Shown: positions 11,426 to 23,452 of the stretch, in pieces
Layout: each line of letters begins with the position of its first letter
How positions within the stretch are numbered: position 1 is the first letter of the stretch
DNA from: Cordia subcordata
Taxonomy: Eukaryota > Streptophyta > Magnoliopsida > Boraginales > Cordiaceae
Direction: 5' to 3'
DNA: 64,000 nt
Assembly (NCBI GenBank): GCA_028554755.1
Contig: JAPTOF010000010.1
Span: forward strand, 5,430,001-5,494,000
Made by a program: the position numbers and the translations under genes
The notes under the pieces: model-generated
What the model was told of the DNA's origin: nothing
Database searches by the model: none
The model's input: the letters and a program-made list of their open reading frames with translations, nothing else

Positions 11426-11870
11426 AAGTCAAAAGTAAAAGGAAAAAGAAAAGAGCTTGAGAAACCAAGAAATTTTTTTTAGGAGTTATTTTATATTATG
11501 TGGGAAATTGTTTATTTTTAAACTAAAAAATAATCATTTTATATTTTTGAACGATTAATATTTCTCTAATAAGACCTCTGATACTATATGTATATCAATT
11601 ATATTTATATTACAAGTTATTTATTTGATAAAGAATTAATTTAAAAATGATTCCTACTTTTTTCGCAATCCAATCTTATTTTGACATTTTTCTAGCTATA
11701 TCTTCTTTTATCCGCAAACCTCACCACAAATTAACATTTCACTCTTTGAATCCAAATCTAATATGCAATAGACTATTTTGTAGATGATGTGTCTGGTGTT
11801 TTATAAAATTTATTACTTTAAAATAAATTTAGTTTGGCCCTCTCTAAAGTGAGTTTTCTATTTTTGTTTT
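11426..11870 (+). repeat. Shared AT-rich block (partner 28836-29290)
   Basis: About 440 bp match 28836-29290 in the same orientation, starting at TTAAGTCAAAAGTAAAA and ending near CTCTCTAAAGTGAGTT. Together with the adjoining family A copies this shows that 10.7-11.9 kb and 24.6-29.3 kb derive from one duplicated segment, the second copy having been expanded by insertions. Confidence 0.75.
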
Positions 11871-13340
11871 TGAATAGTTTATTTTTTCTCGTAAAGTCTA
11901 AAATTCTAAACTTAATAATTCAATCGAACCAATTTCCACTCTGTAAAAGTCAAAATCTATTTTTAGATTTAATATAAATTAACATAATACAATTTAACAA
12001 ATCTATGTATTTTTTTAATCTAGTCTAAATTAGCATAATATATTTAATAAATAATAATAATAATAAATTAAACTTGAATTTAGAAAACTTAAAACCCAAA
12101 TATCTAAAAATAGTTAAGTTTTATAATTTTAAATGTTTAATTTAATAGTTTTTTAACTCTAAAAATTAAAATATTTGAACTTAAAAATCCAACCAGATTC
12201 ATCTTTAACCTTATCGAATAGTTTTTTGGACTTAACATGGAAAAGAAATAAAAAATCAAGCGAAAAAGTATGATTAGTAAATAAATGAAAAAAAGAGTGC
12301 ATATCATTTTGATTGAGAATGAAGGGCGAAAATGATTGAGTATACATAAAATTATCTAATTAAATAGTTTTTTATTTTAATAATAAAAATTTAAAGATTT
12401 AAACTCAAAAACTCAAACTGGTTCTCTATTAGATTTGAACTTTATGACTTTTAATACCCTGTCAATTTTTTATCGCAAAACTAAAATATTTAAAATTCAA
12501 ACTAATTTCTACCCCAGATAAAAAGTTGAAAGACGTGATTAACAAAGAAATAGAAAAAGAACGAGCATATTATTTTGATAGAAAAGGGAAAAAAGAGTAA
12601 ATATAAAATTTATATTTTGCCATTAGATAAACATAAAATTAAAAATATTATATAAATTTTTATTTATAATCGTACACTTTTTTAGAATTTGTTATTATTA
12701 CAATATTGCCATTCTTGGGTAGTATTCATTCATGGAGGAAATCCATGAATGAATAGTACTCCAAAAAGTGAATCTTTTTATATAAGTAGATTATTATTAT
12801 TATTACTATTATTATGTATCCCAGCAGTGTCAGATTAAAGAGTAGTCTTAGGGCCTGTTTGGATTAACTATTTTTTCCTGAAAAAAGTTTATTTTTTTGC
12901 AATAATTATTTTGGCTTGATTGTCTAAAAAGCAAAAACTCTAAAGAAAGCACAAGTATTAACTTTTCTAGCTAGAAAAGAGGGTTGTGATCATTTAATTT
13001 GCATTTCTAATTAATTATTATTTTTGGTAACTAAACAAACAAATTATTAACCTTTGTACTAAAGGGGGTTTGGTACATTCTTAGGGAACCACAAAAGGTT
13101 CGCGTATCTTCGATTATCAATCTGTTAAAAATGACGAATTTTTTAATGTAGAGATAGCGTATACTTATTTTTAGTGATCACAAGAAGATCAATTACAGGA
13201 GATTATTTTGGTACCACAGAGGAGTATAATACATATATGCATATACTTTTAGATTATTATAGGGGATTAGTAGTAATATAATTTACCCTATTATTTATTT
13301 AGCTGTACGTTTATAGTTAATAGTGTTGTTGTGTGGCCAG
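11871..13340. other. AT-rich intergenic DNA with a half MITE end
   Basis: No gene is seen. At 12850-12870 a MITE-type terminus (TTAGGGCCTGTTTGGATTAAC) resembles the left ends at 24273 and 35433, but no matching right end could be found. A short inverted repeat around the phrase CATGGAGGAAATCCATG lies at 12730-12750. Confidence 0.45.
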
Positions 13341-14166
13341 ATATTGGAGCTGTTAATTCGAAAAGGCAATATCAATATCAACGAAAAGAACTCGAAAGGC
13401 TTTACTGCACTGGATATTGCCACAGAACAGAACAATGAAAAGATCAGCAAGGCTTTAAAACGTAAAGGAGCTGCAAATGGCTCGTCGCTTAAAACGTATG
13501 AAACCTGGGCAGATTTCTTGACTTCAGAACCAAAGAAAGTCTATGAATCAATCGTGGGACTCGATGTTTATCTGGAGAAGGGCTCGTCGGGCGACATGCG
13601 AAACGCACTGCTAGTGGTTGCAGTTCTAATCGCCACCGCTACTTATCAAGCCCTGCTCCAACCCCCTGGTAGTCTTTCCCAGGGCGACGACAATCTTCCT
13701 TTTGATCTACTCGGAAGTTACAGCAATGGCTCCGTTAATGCCATCATTACGACCTATGAAGCTGAGTACGGATTAAAGGAAGATGCTGTAAAGGCGATAA
13801 TGCGAGAATCTTATTTCTACGCTTTCATAATTCCCAACTCAATAGCATTTGCGGCCTCACTGGGGATGATTTTTTGCGCTGCTTCCCAGGAACGGTAACA
13901 ATGTGTTGCTGTACATATCTTTGTGGTTCATGTTTGCAAGCTATATGTGTTCAGGAATGGTTATATCTCCAGAAACATCGTCTGACGTAACTTTATATTC
14001 TCTTCAAGTTGCGTACACGTTGTATTTTCTTATCGTAGCAGCGAGGCTGCCAGACAGGTCCAGGAACTTCCCATGGGTGCTAGGAAAGTGGTCTCAAGCT
14101 TACCACCACGGACAGATGGCAAGATCAGTGTTTCTTCTCAAATTTTCAGAAGAAGCAGACCGTTAG
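13341..14166 (+). pseudogene. Ankyrin-repeat/PGG-domain protein, 3' exon with frameshift
   Basis: The exon follows a TGTGGCCAG acceptor. It begins in an ankyrin repeat (GFTALDIATEQNNEKISKAL) and continues into a plant PGG domain: the first membrane helix contains NALLVVAVLIATATYQALL and ends in QPPG, then come three more hydrophobic helices. The helices FYAFIIPNSIAFAASLGMIF and LYISLWFMFASYMCSGMVI lie in different frames. One base is gained or lost in the T run at 13869-13874. The second frame runs to a stop at 14166. Family members are integral membrane proteins with N-terminal ankyrin repeats, often linked to stress or defence. No N-terminal exons are visible upstream, so this is a truncated, frameshifted relic unless the shift is a sequencing error. 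Confidence 0.8.
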
Positions 14167-15224
14167 AGATGCTAGTAGCTATTTAGTATCGCCATGTTAA
14201 GGACATGTTGCATGTCTAATGCTTGTAAGGTGTGTGTGTGTGTTTGTGTGTGTATTTTCCTTTTAATTTTCAGTAATCAGAATGTATGGTGTGTATTCAG
14301 TCATTTGTGGATTACTCTCCCATTACTTGTACTATGATTTATGAACCTCTCTTCTTTTAGGGATGAGGTTGGCAAATCTTTCTTGTATTGCTTTAATTTC
14401 TTGTATAATATTTTCATCTATGATCCACCTATTTTGAGATTGTATATTGTAGCACTTATTTTGGGTATTTATAAGTATTTTTCATAAAAAGTTTATTAGA
14501 GTTTTTTTTTTATTTTAAATGTTTATAAACACCCAAGTTATTACAATTATCTGTTGATCAGATTTGATCTTTGTTTTTATATAGCATTATACATTTCTAT
14601 ATGCTGAGAAACTCTATAGATGCATAATATATAGCAACCGGCCCACACAAATTGGACCTAAAAATTTGCAAATTTAGTTGAAGGGTTGCTTTCCCATCCA
14701 TCTAGATTGACACCAGTCTATAAAAATATTTATAGATTTAGAATAAAAATTTGTCAGATTTTTTAGAAGAATTTGTAATATCTGTTCATAGAAAAAAAAT
14801 TTATTAGTCTAGAACAAAATTTTGTAAGACTAGAAGCAAAATTTGGACTGATGTCTATTGAGTGCGAGAGAAATCCTTGGTTATGAGATGTTACAATCTT
14901 CTGGATGCTGTTGTATATACATTTTTTTCCAAATCTTCTCCAATAACTTGTTCGACATTTCTATTTTTCCATCCCGTCATTGTTCGAAACGTGTCACTGT
15001 ATAATGAGGTCAGGATTTTTGGGATAGACGACTTCAGTAAACAGCTAAGCCAACAGAGGATAAATTGTTCGAGCTCATTGAACTGGGTTATTAGGGCTAA
15101 AATTGACACCCAAAAAAAAAATTTGAAAACATTCCCTCTTAAGAGCAGAATTTATCTTGCCCGGAAACTAGAAAGTGGTATTCTTTGTTAGGCACCTGAT
15201 ATTCACAAATTTTGCAAATTTGTT

Positions 15225-15226
<2 letters not shown>
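14167..15226. other. 3' flank of PGG pseudogene and non-coding DNA
   Basis: Holds the probable 3' untranslated region of the PGG relic, including a (GT)n stretch at about 14229-14253. After it there is AT-rich sequence with no supported gene. A 109-codon plus-strand frame at 14862-15191 overlaps an equally open minus-strand frame and neither matches a family. Confidence 0.4.

Positions 15227-15266
<40 letters not shown>
15227..15266. repeat. (TA)n microsatellite
   Basis: Twenty uninterrupted AT dinucleotides. It directly precedes a 135-bp segment (15265-15400) that recurs at 32325-32455. Confidence 0.95.
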
Positions 15267-15270
<4 letters not shown>

Positions 15271-15671
15271 GAAGACTTGCTCATATAGGGAAAAGGAAGA
15301 AGAAAGAAAAGAAAAAAAGATCAGGAATCGTTGAATTCTCAAACACATTTCATAAGAAAATTAACCATAGAAAAAATTGGGTAGAACAAGAGCATTTATT
15401 TAGGCATACATGAAAACAAGACAAAAGGGTGTAGTTCAACGGCAATACCCTTCATTTGCAAGTTAAAATTTTAAGTTTGATTTATTATAGGAGAGTAATT
15501 AAATGGGAAACCATAATTAATTCTCTTTAAAAAAAAAAGGAAAAAAAAGCATAAATTAAAACAGCAGAATTATGTGTTTTCACGCGCGAACCACATTGTT
15601 AGACTGCGTTGATGTGTTTTCACATGATTGGTGCATACACCGGAGGCGAAGTCTTTAATACTGACAGCAAT

Positions 15672-16867
15672 GTTTAAAGTCTCGAGGCCAGAATTTATTT
15701 TTCCTGCCACAAAACTTGGTCAGCGTTGACGTGTTTTCACATGATGATCATGATTATTAGTTTTTTTATCGTCTAATTTCTATATATTCATTTTTTACGG
15801 ATATAATTTATTAGAATGACATATACGTACGAAAAACACAAAAAGAAAAAGAGTAAAATACATTTTATTTATCCCCTCTTTGTTTGCTGAATTTGTACAA
15901 AACCACATGTTGTGTTAAAGCACAAGAGGATGATTAGCTAATTACACAAATAATAAAGTAGTAACGTGCATTTTATCCTTATTATATCTTAAGTACTATA
16001 TGAAAATCAATGATTTTAGATCTTCGGAAAAATCATTTTCTTAATCCTAAACACTGGATTTCAAGTATTTAATTTTTCTACTGAGTAAAGTTTACTTCGT
16101 GCATTTTGTAAATGTCGCATAAAATCCTTTATAGTTTATAGTTTTGAAACTCATTTATATCGCTATATTTTCAATTATTACATTGCAAATTAATTCCGAC
16201 ATTTTTGAAATTGATACATACTATTCCATCTAATTTCAAATTTGATTTCAAGGTCAATTCATATTTCACCCTCTTATTTTATACTCGCAGAGATTCATGT
16301 GTAATATTTTTTAAATCATAGAAATATCAACGAATTTTAAAATTACAAAAATATTAATTTTATGTGACTTTTGCAAGACATAGAGGTAAAATACATTTTC
16401 TTTTTCTTTTTCTATCCATATATATGAACGAAACTTCAATAATTGGCCACGACAAGTTGAGGTATATTGAGTAATCAAACAGTCTCAAATGTACGTTCGT
16501 GATGGAGCTATACAGGGACAAAAGAAAAAAAGAATAGAAAACAAGAATTAACTTGTCATAGGAACGGACAAAGTCTTCTAGACTTGATACCCAAAGGAAA
16601 AAAAAATTGAAAAACACTGAAAGACAGAACTCAAATTGCTTGGCTTCCTCAAGTTGAGAAGCGTCTTGTACTGAAGTCAAGTCGCCGAAGGTGGAAGCTA
16701 GCGGCGAAGAAAGCTGTCCGTGAACAGGAAGGGTGAGTTTTCAAAAGGGAAAAAGACAATTAATTCATTTTATAATTTGACATTTGTGTAAGATAATGAT
16801 ATTTTATTATTAAAGCATAGTAGAAGTTTTTAATAAATTATTTAGTTTGCATCAAAACTATGAAATA
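15672..16867 (+). repeat. Segmental duplication block B, copy 1 (partner 22230-23452)
   Basis: About 1.2 kb match 22230-23452 in the same orientation, beginning at GTTTAAAGTCTCGA and ending just after CTATGAAATACT. A third partial copy covers 20497-20640. The most GC-rich part, about 16630-16735, contains a run reading TQIAWLPQVEKRLVLKSSRR in one plus frame, followed by a GTGAGT donor-like site. The partner copy reads TQIAGLRQVEKR there and then shifts frame. It could be a decayed exon of unknown family. Confidence 0.7.
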
Positions 16868-18071
16868 CTAGCATAGGTATTGAGAGAATTAGTATAGGTA
16901 TTGAGAGATTTTTTTTCTCTTGTGCAAAAAATTTATAACCTCTTTGCATTAGTTTAAGAGAGAGTTAGTATAGGTGTTGAGAGATTTTCTTCTCTTTTGC
17001 AAAAATTTGTAACCCCTTTTTTCCTTTTTTTTTTGCATTAATGAATATATATTTTGTTGCTTTGTGGATGTAGGCATAGTCGAACCACATAAACTTCGTG
17101 TATTCTTACATCATTTTTTTTTTTTGAATTTTTTCTCCTATATTTCTATCAAATTTAGGTAACTAAAAAATTGTCCATCAGTATAACAAGTGGTATCTAG
17201 AGCCACGGTTATCACATCTAAAAAAATATGTGAACAAAAGTTCAAGTTCGAAATTAAGAGAGACAACTATCAAATGTGCTCCATTAGGATCCAATGCACA
17301 AGCACCAAAGATGGCAATCTCTAGTGCAGAATTTGGAATTGAGACATTCAACGATAACAACAATTTGGGCGTGTGACATTACAACTTCGTATGCAGTTGT
17401 TTGAAGACACATTCAGATGAGCAACAACAATATATTCATGTCGCGGAGTTAGCAATATAGTTCAATTTGCATTGACTGTTTGGATGATTGTGCAATCAAA
17501 GTTTGTATTGAGGTAGAGGACCATGCTATTCGCAAAATTGTGGAGTTTGTTGGAAATTGACTCAAATTTTGCAGGCTAATTTGGATTTACAAGTAGAACT
17601 CTTATAAGAGTTGAAGTCCTAAACGTGATAGGATTTGTATTTGTCCTATCTATTGTAGATAGGATCCTAAACTTGTGGGATTAGCATTAGTCCTAGTTAG
17701 CTGCAAAAAGGAATTCTAAATTAGGTAGGATTAGCATTAATTTGCTATAAATCAAATCTTCCGCCTTGTAATTAGTTGTGTCACGCTATAAGCATGATAC
17801 CCCATGGGGAAGCAATGGATACATTAGTCTAGGAGAGAGTTACCATAGGTTTTGAAAGTATTTTTTTTTTGCAAAAACTTTGTAACTCTCTCTTTTGCAT
17901 CTTTTGCAAAAACTTTGTAACTCTCTCTTTTGCATTAGTGAATATATTTTGTTGTTCCGTAAGTATTCCTGAACTATGTAAACTTCTTGTGTTCTTACAT
18001 CATTATTTTTCTTGAATTTTTTTTCTCCTATATCTCTATTGCATTCAGGTAACAAAAATTGTCTATCAACA
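16868..18071 (+). mobile_element. Internally deleted copia element (5' LTR fragment, short internal part, 3' LTR)
   Basis: A complete LTR of 524 bp at 17548-18071 begins TGTTGGAAATTG and ends TATCAACA. The region 16868-17188 matches the last 300 bp of that LTR and is followed by AG and a primer-binding site, TGGTATCTAGAGCC, at 17191-17204. The 340-bp internal part encodes a scrap of copia Gag (AEFGIETFNDNNN) and then collapses. The 5' LTR is truncated where it meets duplicated block B, so insertion or deletion happened at the block edge. Confidence 0.75.
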
Positions 18072-18699
18072 AAACACAATATACATTTATTTTCTCTCCA
18101 TTTTTCTCTTCTTGTTTTCTGTCTTGTTTTACATGGTATCATAAACAGGCTCACAGTCAATTTTGTTCATGACGCATCTTTAGTTTAGTTCATCAGTTTC
18201 AATATCTGGATTGCATTTTAGTTCGTCTAGTTTTAGCTCTAATTTTCTTTTCTTTTTTTTTTTAAAGTTTTACTTTCTATTCAGCTTTAATCTAGTTCAA
18301 TTTAATTGCAGTTCACTATGACTAATAGACAATGAAATTAATTCTTTCAAATAGTATGGACCTAAAACTGCTGGGGTGTTATATCCTTCCTCCTTTAACA
18401 AAAATTCCATCCTTCAAATTTAATCACTTATTAGTTAGCAATCCCCAAGGTTAATTGCAATAAATTTTAGCCTATTTGTAATAATTTTAAGGGTTGCAAC
18501 AATTAAAAGAAAAATGCGGTACTATGGAAGTGCGTCAACAGAAATTATAAGATTGCATGTTTAAAATAAGACACAAATTATAAGACTGCACGTTTAAAAT
18601 AAGTACAATTCGACCCAGAAAAGAAGAAGTACAGAAACAATCGCAGGAAATTATAATATAAAACACAAATCCAATCCCAAGCACAGTTTTAAAGATCGA
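18072..18699. other. Non-coding DNA with a second primer-binding-site-like motif
   Basis: At 18134-18149 TGGTATCATAAACAGG follows an LTR-like TTTTACA and may be the start of another copia remnant. No coding region follows. The rest shows nothing recognisable. Confidence 0.3.
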
Positions 18700-18804
18700 C
18701 TACATGATGGAGCAAGCTGAGGCTGCTGCACTTCCAATTGCAACCGCATTCTGTCCAATACTAAAACCAGTACTGAAACTTGAAATTATCTCCATTGCTC
18801 TCTC
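18700..18804 (-). pseudogene. Orphan second exon of the EF-hand/ZZ family ending in CSIM
   Basis: The minus strand has an AATAG acceptor followed by 34 open codons in phase 0 and a TAG stop. The peptide is Gly/Ser/Ala-rich (GFSIGQNAVAIGSAAASA) and ends in Cys-Ser-Ile-Met, exactly as the second exons at 46478-46702, 52814-53089 and 57251-57478 do. No EF-hand or ZZ exon is visible upstream on this strand before about 21 kb. It is therefore probably a relic, or the exon of a gene whose first exon has been displaced. Confidence 0.6.
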
Positions 18805-19537
18805 CTATTAAGATCACAAATAGGCTAAGACATTAATGTTAATTGAACCTCTCATTTGCATTTTATAATCTTTGGTTGAATGATCACAAACATGTATGCA
18901 ATATTTGGCGAAAGATCAAATTAATTTGTTTAATTTCTTCATGTCCCAAATCATACAATTAGGCTAATGTTGATCACCGATTTGTTGTGAGTGACCTCTA
19001 TATATCTTAAAATTAAATTAGTCCTAGCATATGTTGTCCTTCATTTTTCGCAATTTATATGTATCCCTAGTTCGCATGTCAAAAATTAACAATTTCTTTC
19101 TGTTTCTCTCTCTTATTTTGTTATGCTAGTTTATGTATATAAGATAATAAGCGAGTGATATAACTGGAATAGTATCTAGCAACGAATTAATCATGCTAAT
19201 CTATAGTCACGAACTCCTTTTACACTTTAAAGTTTTCATTTCGTGAGTCTCCATAATAAATGGATATACTTAAAGTGGTAAAATGATCCACTTTGAAAAA
19301 GAAAAGGTAATTTAGATCAATTTAGTGTGTTCACCGACAAATAGAGTAGTGCTAACAAGAGGAATAGAACTCACATATCTGGACAAATAGAATAGTGCTA
19401 ACAAATGAGTTATGGTTGTGATACGTGTCGCCGCCTTTCAGATGGCAGTGGAGGCAGGAGAAGTATGTGGCGGCCAACATCCACTGCCTTTTGCTTTCCA
19501 TTTTTATCTGCTTTTTTTTATAAAAAAAGTTGACGAA
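18805..19537. other. AT-rich intergenic DNA
   Basis: No gene seen. A phrase of about 30 bp (AATAGAGTAGTGCTAACAAG and variant) is repeated at about 19340 and 19386. Confidence 0.4.
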
Positions 19538-19785
19538 TCTTTTTTTTTATCTGTGTCAGAGACCCCATGACCAGGTGAGATGTAAATCAGGGATGTGCAT
19601 GAGTGGCAGCCTTATCAGGGAGAGGACCAACGGGTCACGAACCCAGTAGCAGCCCTCACAATATTTCAGCAGGGAACTGCTACCACACGGATTCGAAGTC
19701 GCGTTGTCGGAGTGTTTCCATCCCAATCACCTAGCCACTTACCAACTCACCTATGCCCCTGGGGGACTTTATCTGCTTTATTATA
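19538..19785 (-). mobile_element. tRNA-derived SINE, minus strand
   Basis: Read on the minus strand, a pol III A-box-like region (CATAGGTGAGTTGGTAAGTGG) is followed at normal tRNA spacing by a B box (GACTTCGAATCC), a unique body, and an A-rich tail at about 19539-19552. The head is clearly tRNA-like. It differs in sequence from the SINE at 8452-8700. Confidence 0.6.
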
Positions 19786-20009
19786 GTGAGCAATGGCAGC
19801 TTTTCTCATCTCCTCCATTCTCTCTCTCTCTCTCTTTATCTCTCTCACATTCACAACCAAAGCAGGGGTATCCTGTCCGCAATTTAAAGAGAGCGGAAAT
19901 CGGTTTCTAAATGTTGTTTGTCTCTGAGTATGGTTCAGTTGATATTCTGTCTTTAATTAAGACCATATCACTAGTCTTATGATACATACAAATTGATCAT
20001 TATTATATC

Positions 20010-20496
20010 AGGTAAAACACAAGTTACTTCTTGTGGTTTTATAATTAGCTGATTATCTCTTTGTGCTTTAAAACTTATTATATTACTTCTCTATGCTTTT
20101 TAAAAAGTGGCTCATAATATCTTACCTTTATGTTTTTCGTTTAAATTAATTTATTGTGCACTATAAGCGTTTCTTTTGCATCTATGGGCATCAAAACTTA
20201 TAATGTGTATGTATAAATTTTTAGCTAACGATGACTAAATAATAATAATTAAAAAAAAGATGTGATGTGCGACCTTTTAAAAAGTACATGAGAGTAATGT
20301 GGTAAGTTTGAAAACATAAGAGAATAATCAGCTAATTAAACAAATCGCATGGGGGTAATAAGCTAATTAGATAAACCACAAGAAAGTAACGTGCCACCTT
20401 TTAGAAAGCATGGGAGAGTAATGTGAAACGTTTTAAAGCACAAAAAAGTGATCAACTAATTACAAAAACCATATAAGAATAACGTGCATTTTACCC
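20010..20496. mobile_element. Long-TIR foldback MITE with 10-bp target duplication (Mutator-like)
   Basis: The first and last 100 bp are imperfect inverted copies of one another: left GGTAAAACACAAGTTACTTC, right (inverted) GGGTAAAATGCACGTTATTC. The element is flanked by identical 10-bp direct repeats, TTATTATATC, at 20000-20009 and 20497-20506. A 9-11 bp duplication with long TIRs is the Mutator superfamily pattern. Related elements sit in the introns at 46035-46400 and 56805-57171. Confidence 0.75.
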
Positions 20497-20640
20497 TTAT
20501 TATATCTTAAGTACTAGATGAAAGTCACTGATTTTAGATCTTCAAAAGGATCACTTTTTTAATCCTAAACACTGGATTTCAAGTATGTAATTTTTCGATT
20601 GAGTAAAGTTTACTTCCTTCATTTTGCAAATGTCACATAA
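20497..20640 (+). repeat. Third, partial copy of duplicated block B
   Basis: Matches about 15970-16125 and 22545-22690 (landmark CCTAAACACTGGATTTCAAG) and then diverges at GCGACGTG. Confidence 0.65.
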
Positions 20641-21354
20641 AGGCGACGTGACCAAATGAAATGCAAGGAAAGTGCCTAGATGAACAGTGATCACCTGGTT
20701 GTTCAAATAATATATCTAAGAAGATACAAGATTCGATGCCTAATCTCTGTAACCATTACTTTTGTTGTGGCATGAAAAATATATTGGCAGTGAGAAGGGT
20801 TTGTATTTGGCGTTTGTGCTTTCAAGTAGCATCCGGTACTTTTGGCTTTATGAATAGTTTGAATACAATTGGATCATATCTTGGTTTTACAAATTGAAAC
20901 AATCATCGTGGTGAAACAAGGGTTGAAAGGTGGTTCTGTTCAATTCAAAATTTTGAATATCTTCACAATCATACTAAACTTTCAAAGACTAGGAAAAATC
21001 TTAAAACTAGAGCTGCATAATAAAAAGAATATCTATTCCATGCCATCCCATATTATTAGGATGATCCAATACAAATATTTATTTTTGATCAAATTTCAAC
21101 ATTTGTTCAATAATTTTACATGAAATTTGCTATAGTTCTTCTTCCACTAACTGGATTTCAAGTGCACATTCTCTCTTTTCTCCATTGTCATTAGCACGTA
21201 TTAGATGATTGTCCGACTCACAATTTTCAAGCACTAGAAATTAATAATTTTTAAGTAAACCTAAAATAGATTCACCAAAATCTTTCTTTGAGAAACTTCA
21301 ATCTGGAGCTTCTTATTCCCCAAAGTTTCTCAGAATTCAAGACCAAAGTTTAGC
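20641..21354. other. Non-coding DNA
   Basis: No supported gene. One open frame of 84 codons at 20869 has no splice context or recognisable domain. Confidence 0.4.
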
Positions 21355-21560
21355 AGCATCATGACTTATAGGACGACGATCGACGTCGCTGTAAGTCTTT
21401 TTCTTCTCGGGCAAATGCTTCAAAACGACCAAATCGCTGGCAAATTAAACCGAATTGGAGAGCATGCTTCGAATGTTGCTCACTTTGCAAGTGGGGTGAT
21501 TGACTTGGCAAATATATGCTCTCTCTCTCAAAATCATCCCGTGGATGAAAAACCTTCCTC
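21355..21560 (+). pseudogene. Orphan, decayed second exon of the EF-hand/ZZ family
   Basis: The frame reads IGEHASNVAHFASGVIDLAN and then IC-S-L. The nucleotide sequence after it matches the 3' untranslated region of the copies at 46.7 and 57.5 kb (phrases CCAAGCTTCTT and AAAGCTACAT-TGGATTTGAAGA). Against those copies, nine bases covering Ile-Met-stop are missing, so the CSIM terminus is lost and the frame runs on to 21615. No exon 1 is visible. A relic of the same gene family. Confidence 0.6.
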
Positions 21561-22229
21561 AAAAAACTCAGAAATCTATCCAAGCTTCTTATTATATGTT
21601 TGTTTATTCTTTTGATGTAATGTAAAAGCTTGTTTGTACTATCTAAAAGCTATTACCTTAGTGCTGTAGAAAGCTACATTTGGATTTGAAGAATCTTGTA
21701 TATTAATTTTTGATTTATGATTAATAATGTAATTAATTCGATAAAAAAATATATATCTACCCGAATAATTCCCCAGCTAGCTGGAACATCTTGAATGAGC
21801 ACTATTTTAACTAAATTTACCAATAAAAATATATGACGTTTCACAACAAAGTTTTGTAATTAAATTCTAAAAAATCTATAGATTGTGTCTCCGTCTTTAT
21901 TTGTCTTATTCTGTATGCGAACACTCTATTCAAAGTCTACTCTTTGTCGTCTAGGACATACTTAAATGACTCATTAATTTATTTTTCGAACTTGGTGAAG
22001 CCAATATTTACCATTTCTTGCTCCCAAGTGTTTATTTTTCGTGGCAATAATTAGTAGAGATAATTAGTTTGTTAATGCAACTTTTGTTTATTTATTTTTT
22101 TCCAATTTTGTTCTTTTTAACATAAATGAAATCGTCACTTTTCACTCTGGATCATTCTACAACTTAATATTATTTTCCCTAGGAAAAAAATAAAGAAAAG
22201 AGAAGACGACGAATAGGTAGGAGTATTAG

Positions 22230-22961
22230 TTTAAAGTCTCGAGACCAGAATTTATTTTTTCCCCCCACACAACTTGGTCAGCGGTGAAGGATTCATTTTG
22301 CACAGTACAAAAATCAAAGGAGTGACGATCATGATTATTAATTTTTTTTTGTCTAATTTCTATATATTCATTTTTAACGGAAATAATTTATTAGAATGAC
22401 GTATATATATACAAAAAACACTAAAAGAAAAAGAGTAAAATGCATGTTATTTATCCCCTCTCTATTTGCTAAATTTGTACAAACCAAAGCACAAGAGGGT
22501 GATCAGCTAATTACAAAAACCACGTAAGGATAACATACATTTTACCCTTATTATATCCTAAAACTATATGAAAATCAATGATTTTAGATCTTGGAAATTC
22601 ATTTTTTTAATCCTAAACACTGGATTTCAAGTATGTAATTTTTTTATTGAGTAAAATTTACTTCCTGCATTTTGCAAATGTCGCATAAAATCACTTATAG
22701 TTTATAGTTTTGAAACTCATTTATATCCCTGCGGTTTCAGTTATTATATCGCAACATAATTCCTACAGTTTTGAAATTGATGCATACTATCTCACCTAAT
22801 TTCAAAATTGATTTCAAGATCAATGCATATTCCACCCTCTCATTTTATATTCGTAGGGGTTAAAGTGTACTATATATTTTCTAAACATACCAACAAATTT
22901 TGAAATTATAAAAACATTAATTTGATGCGACTTTTACAAAACATAGGAGGTAAAATACTTT

Positions 22962-23001
<40 letters not shown>

Positions 23002-23452
23002 GAAACTTCAATAATTGGCCAAGACAAGTTGAGGTATATTGAATAATCAAGCAGCCTCAAATGTACTTTCGTGATGAAGCTATACATGGAAGAGAGAAAA
23101 AAAAATAGAAAACAAGAATTAACTGGTCATAGGAATAACGGACAAAGTCTTCTAGACTTGATACCCAAAGAATTTAAAAAAAAAAAAAAAAAACACTGAA
23201 AGACAAAACTCAAATTGCTGGGCTTCGTCAAGTTGAGAAGCGTCCTTGTACTGAAGTCGAGTCTTTGAAGGTGGCAGCTAGCGGCGAAGAAAGCTGTTCG
23301 TGAACAAGAAGGGTGAGTTTTCAAAAGGGAAAAAGATAATTAATTCATTTTATAATTTGACATATGTTTGAGATAATGATATTTTTGTTATTAAATCATA
23401 GTAGAAGTTCTTAATAAATTATTTAATTTGCATCAATACTATGAAATACTCT
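22230..23452 (+). repeat. Segmental duplication block B, copy 2
   Basis: Partner of 15672-16867, mostly collinear, with a (TA)n run at about 22973-22998 that copy 1 lacks and an A18 run at about 23176. The exon-like GC-richer patch recurs at about 23215-23315. Confidence 0.7.

Noticed and set aside
14862..15191. 109-codon plus frame with overlapping minus frame
   Set aside because: Both strands are open for similar lengths and neither resembles a known protein.
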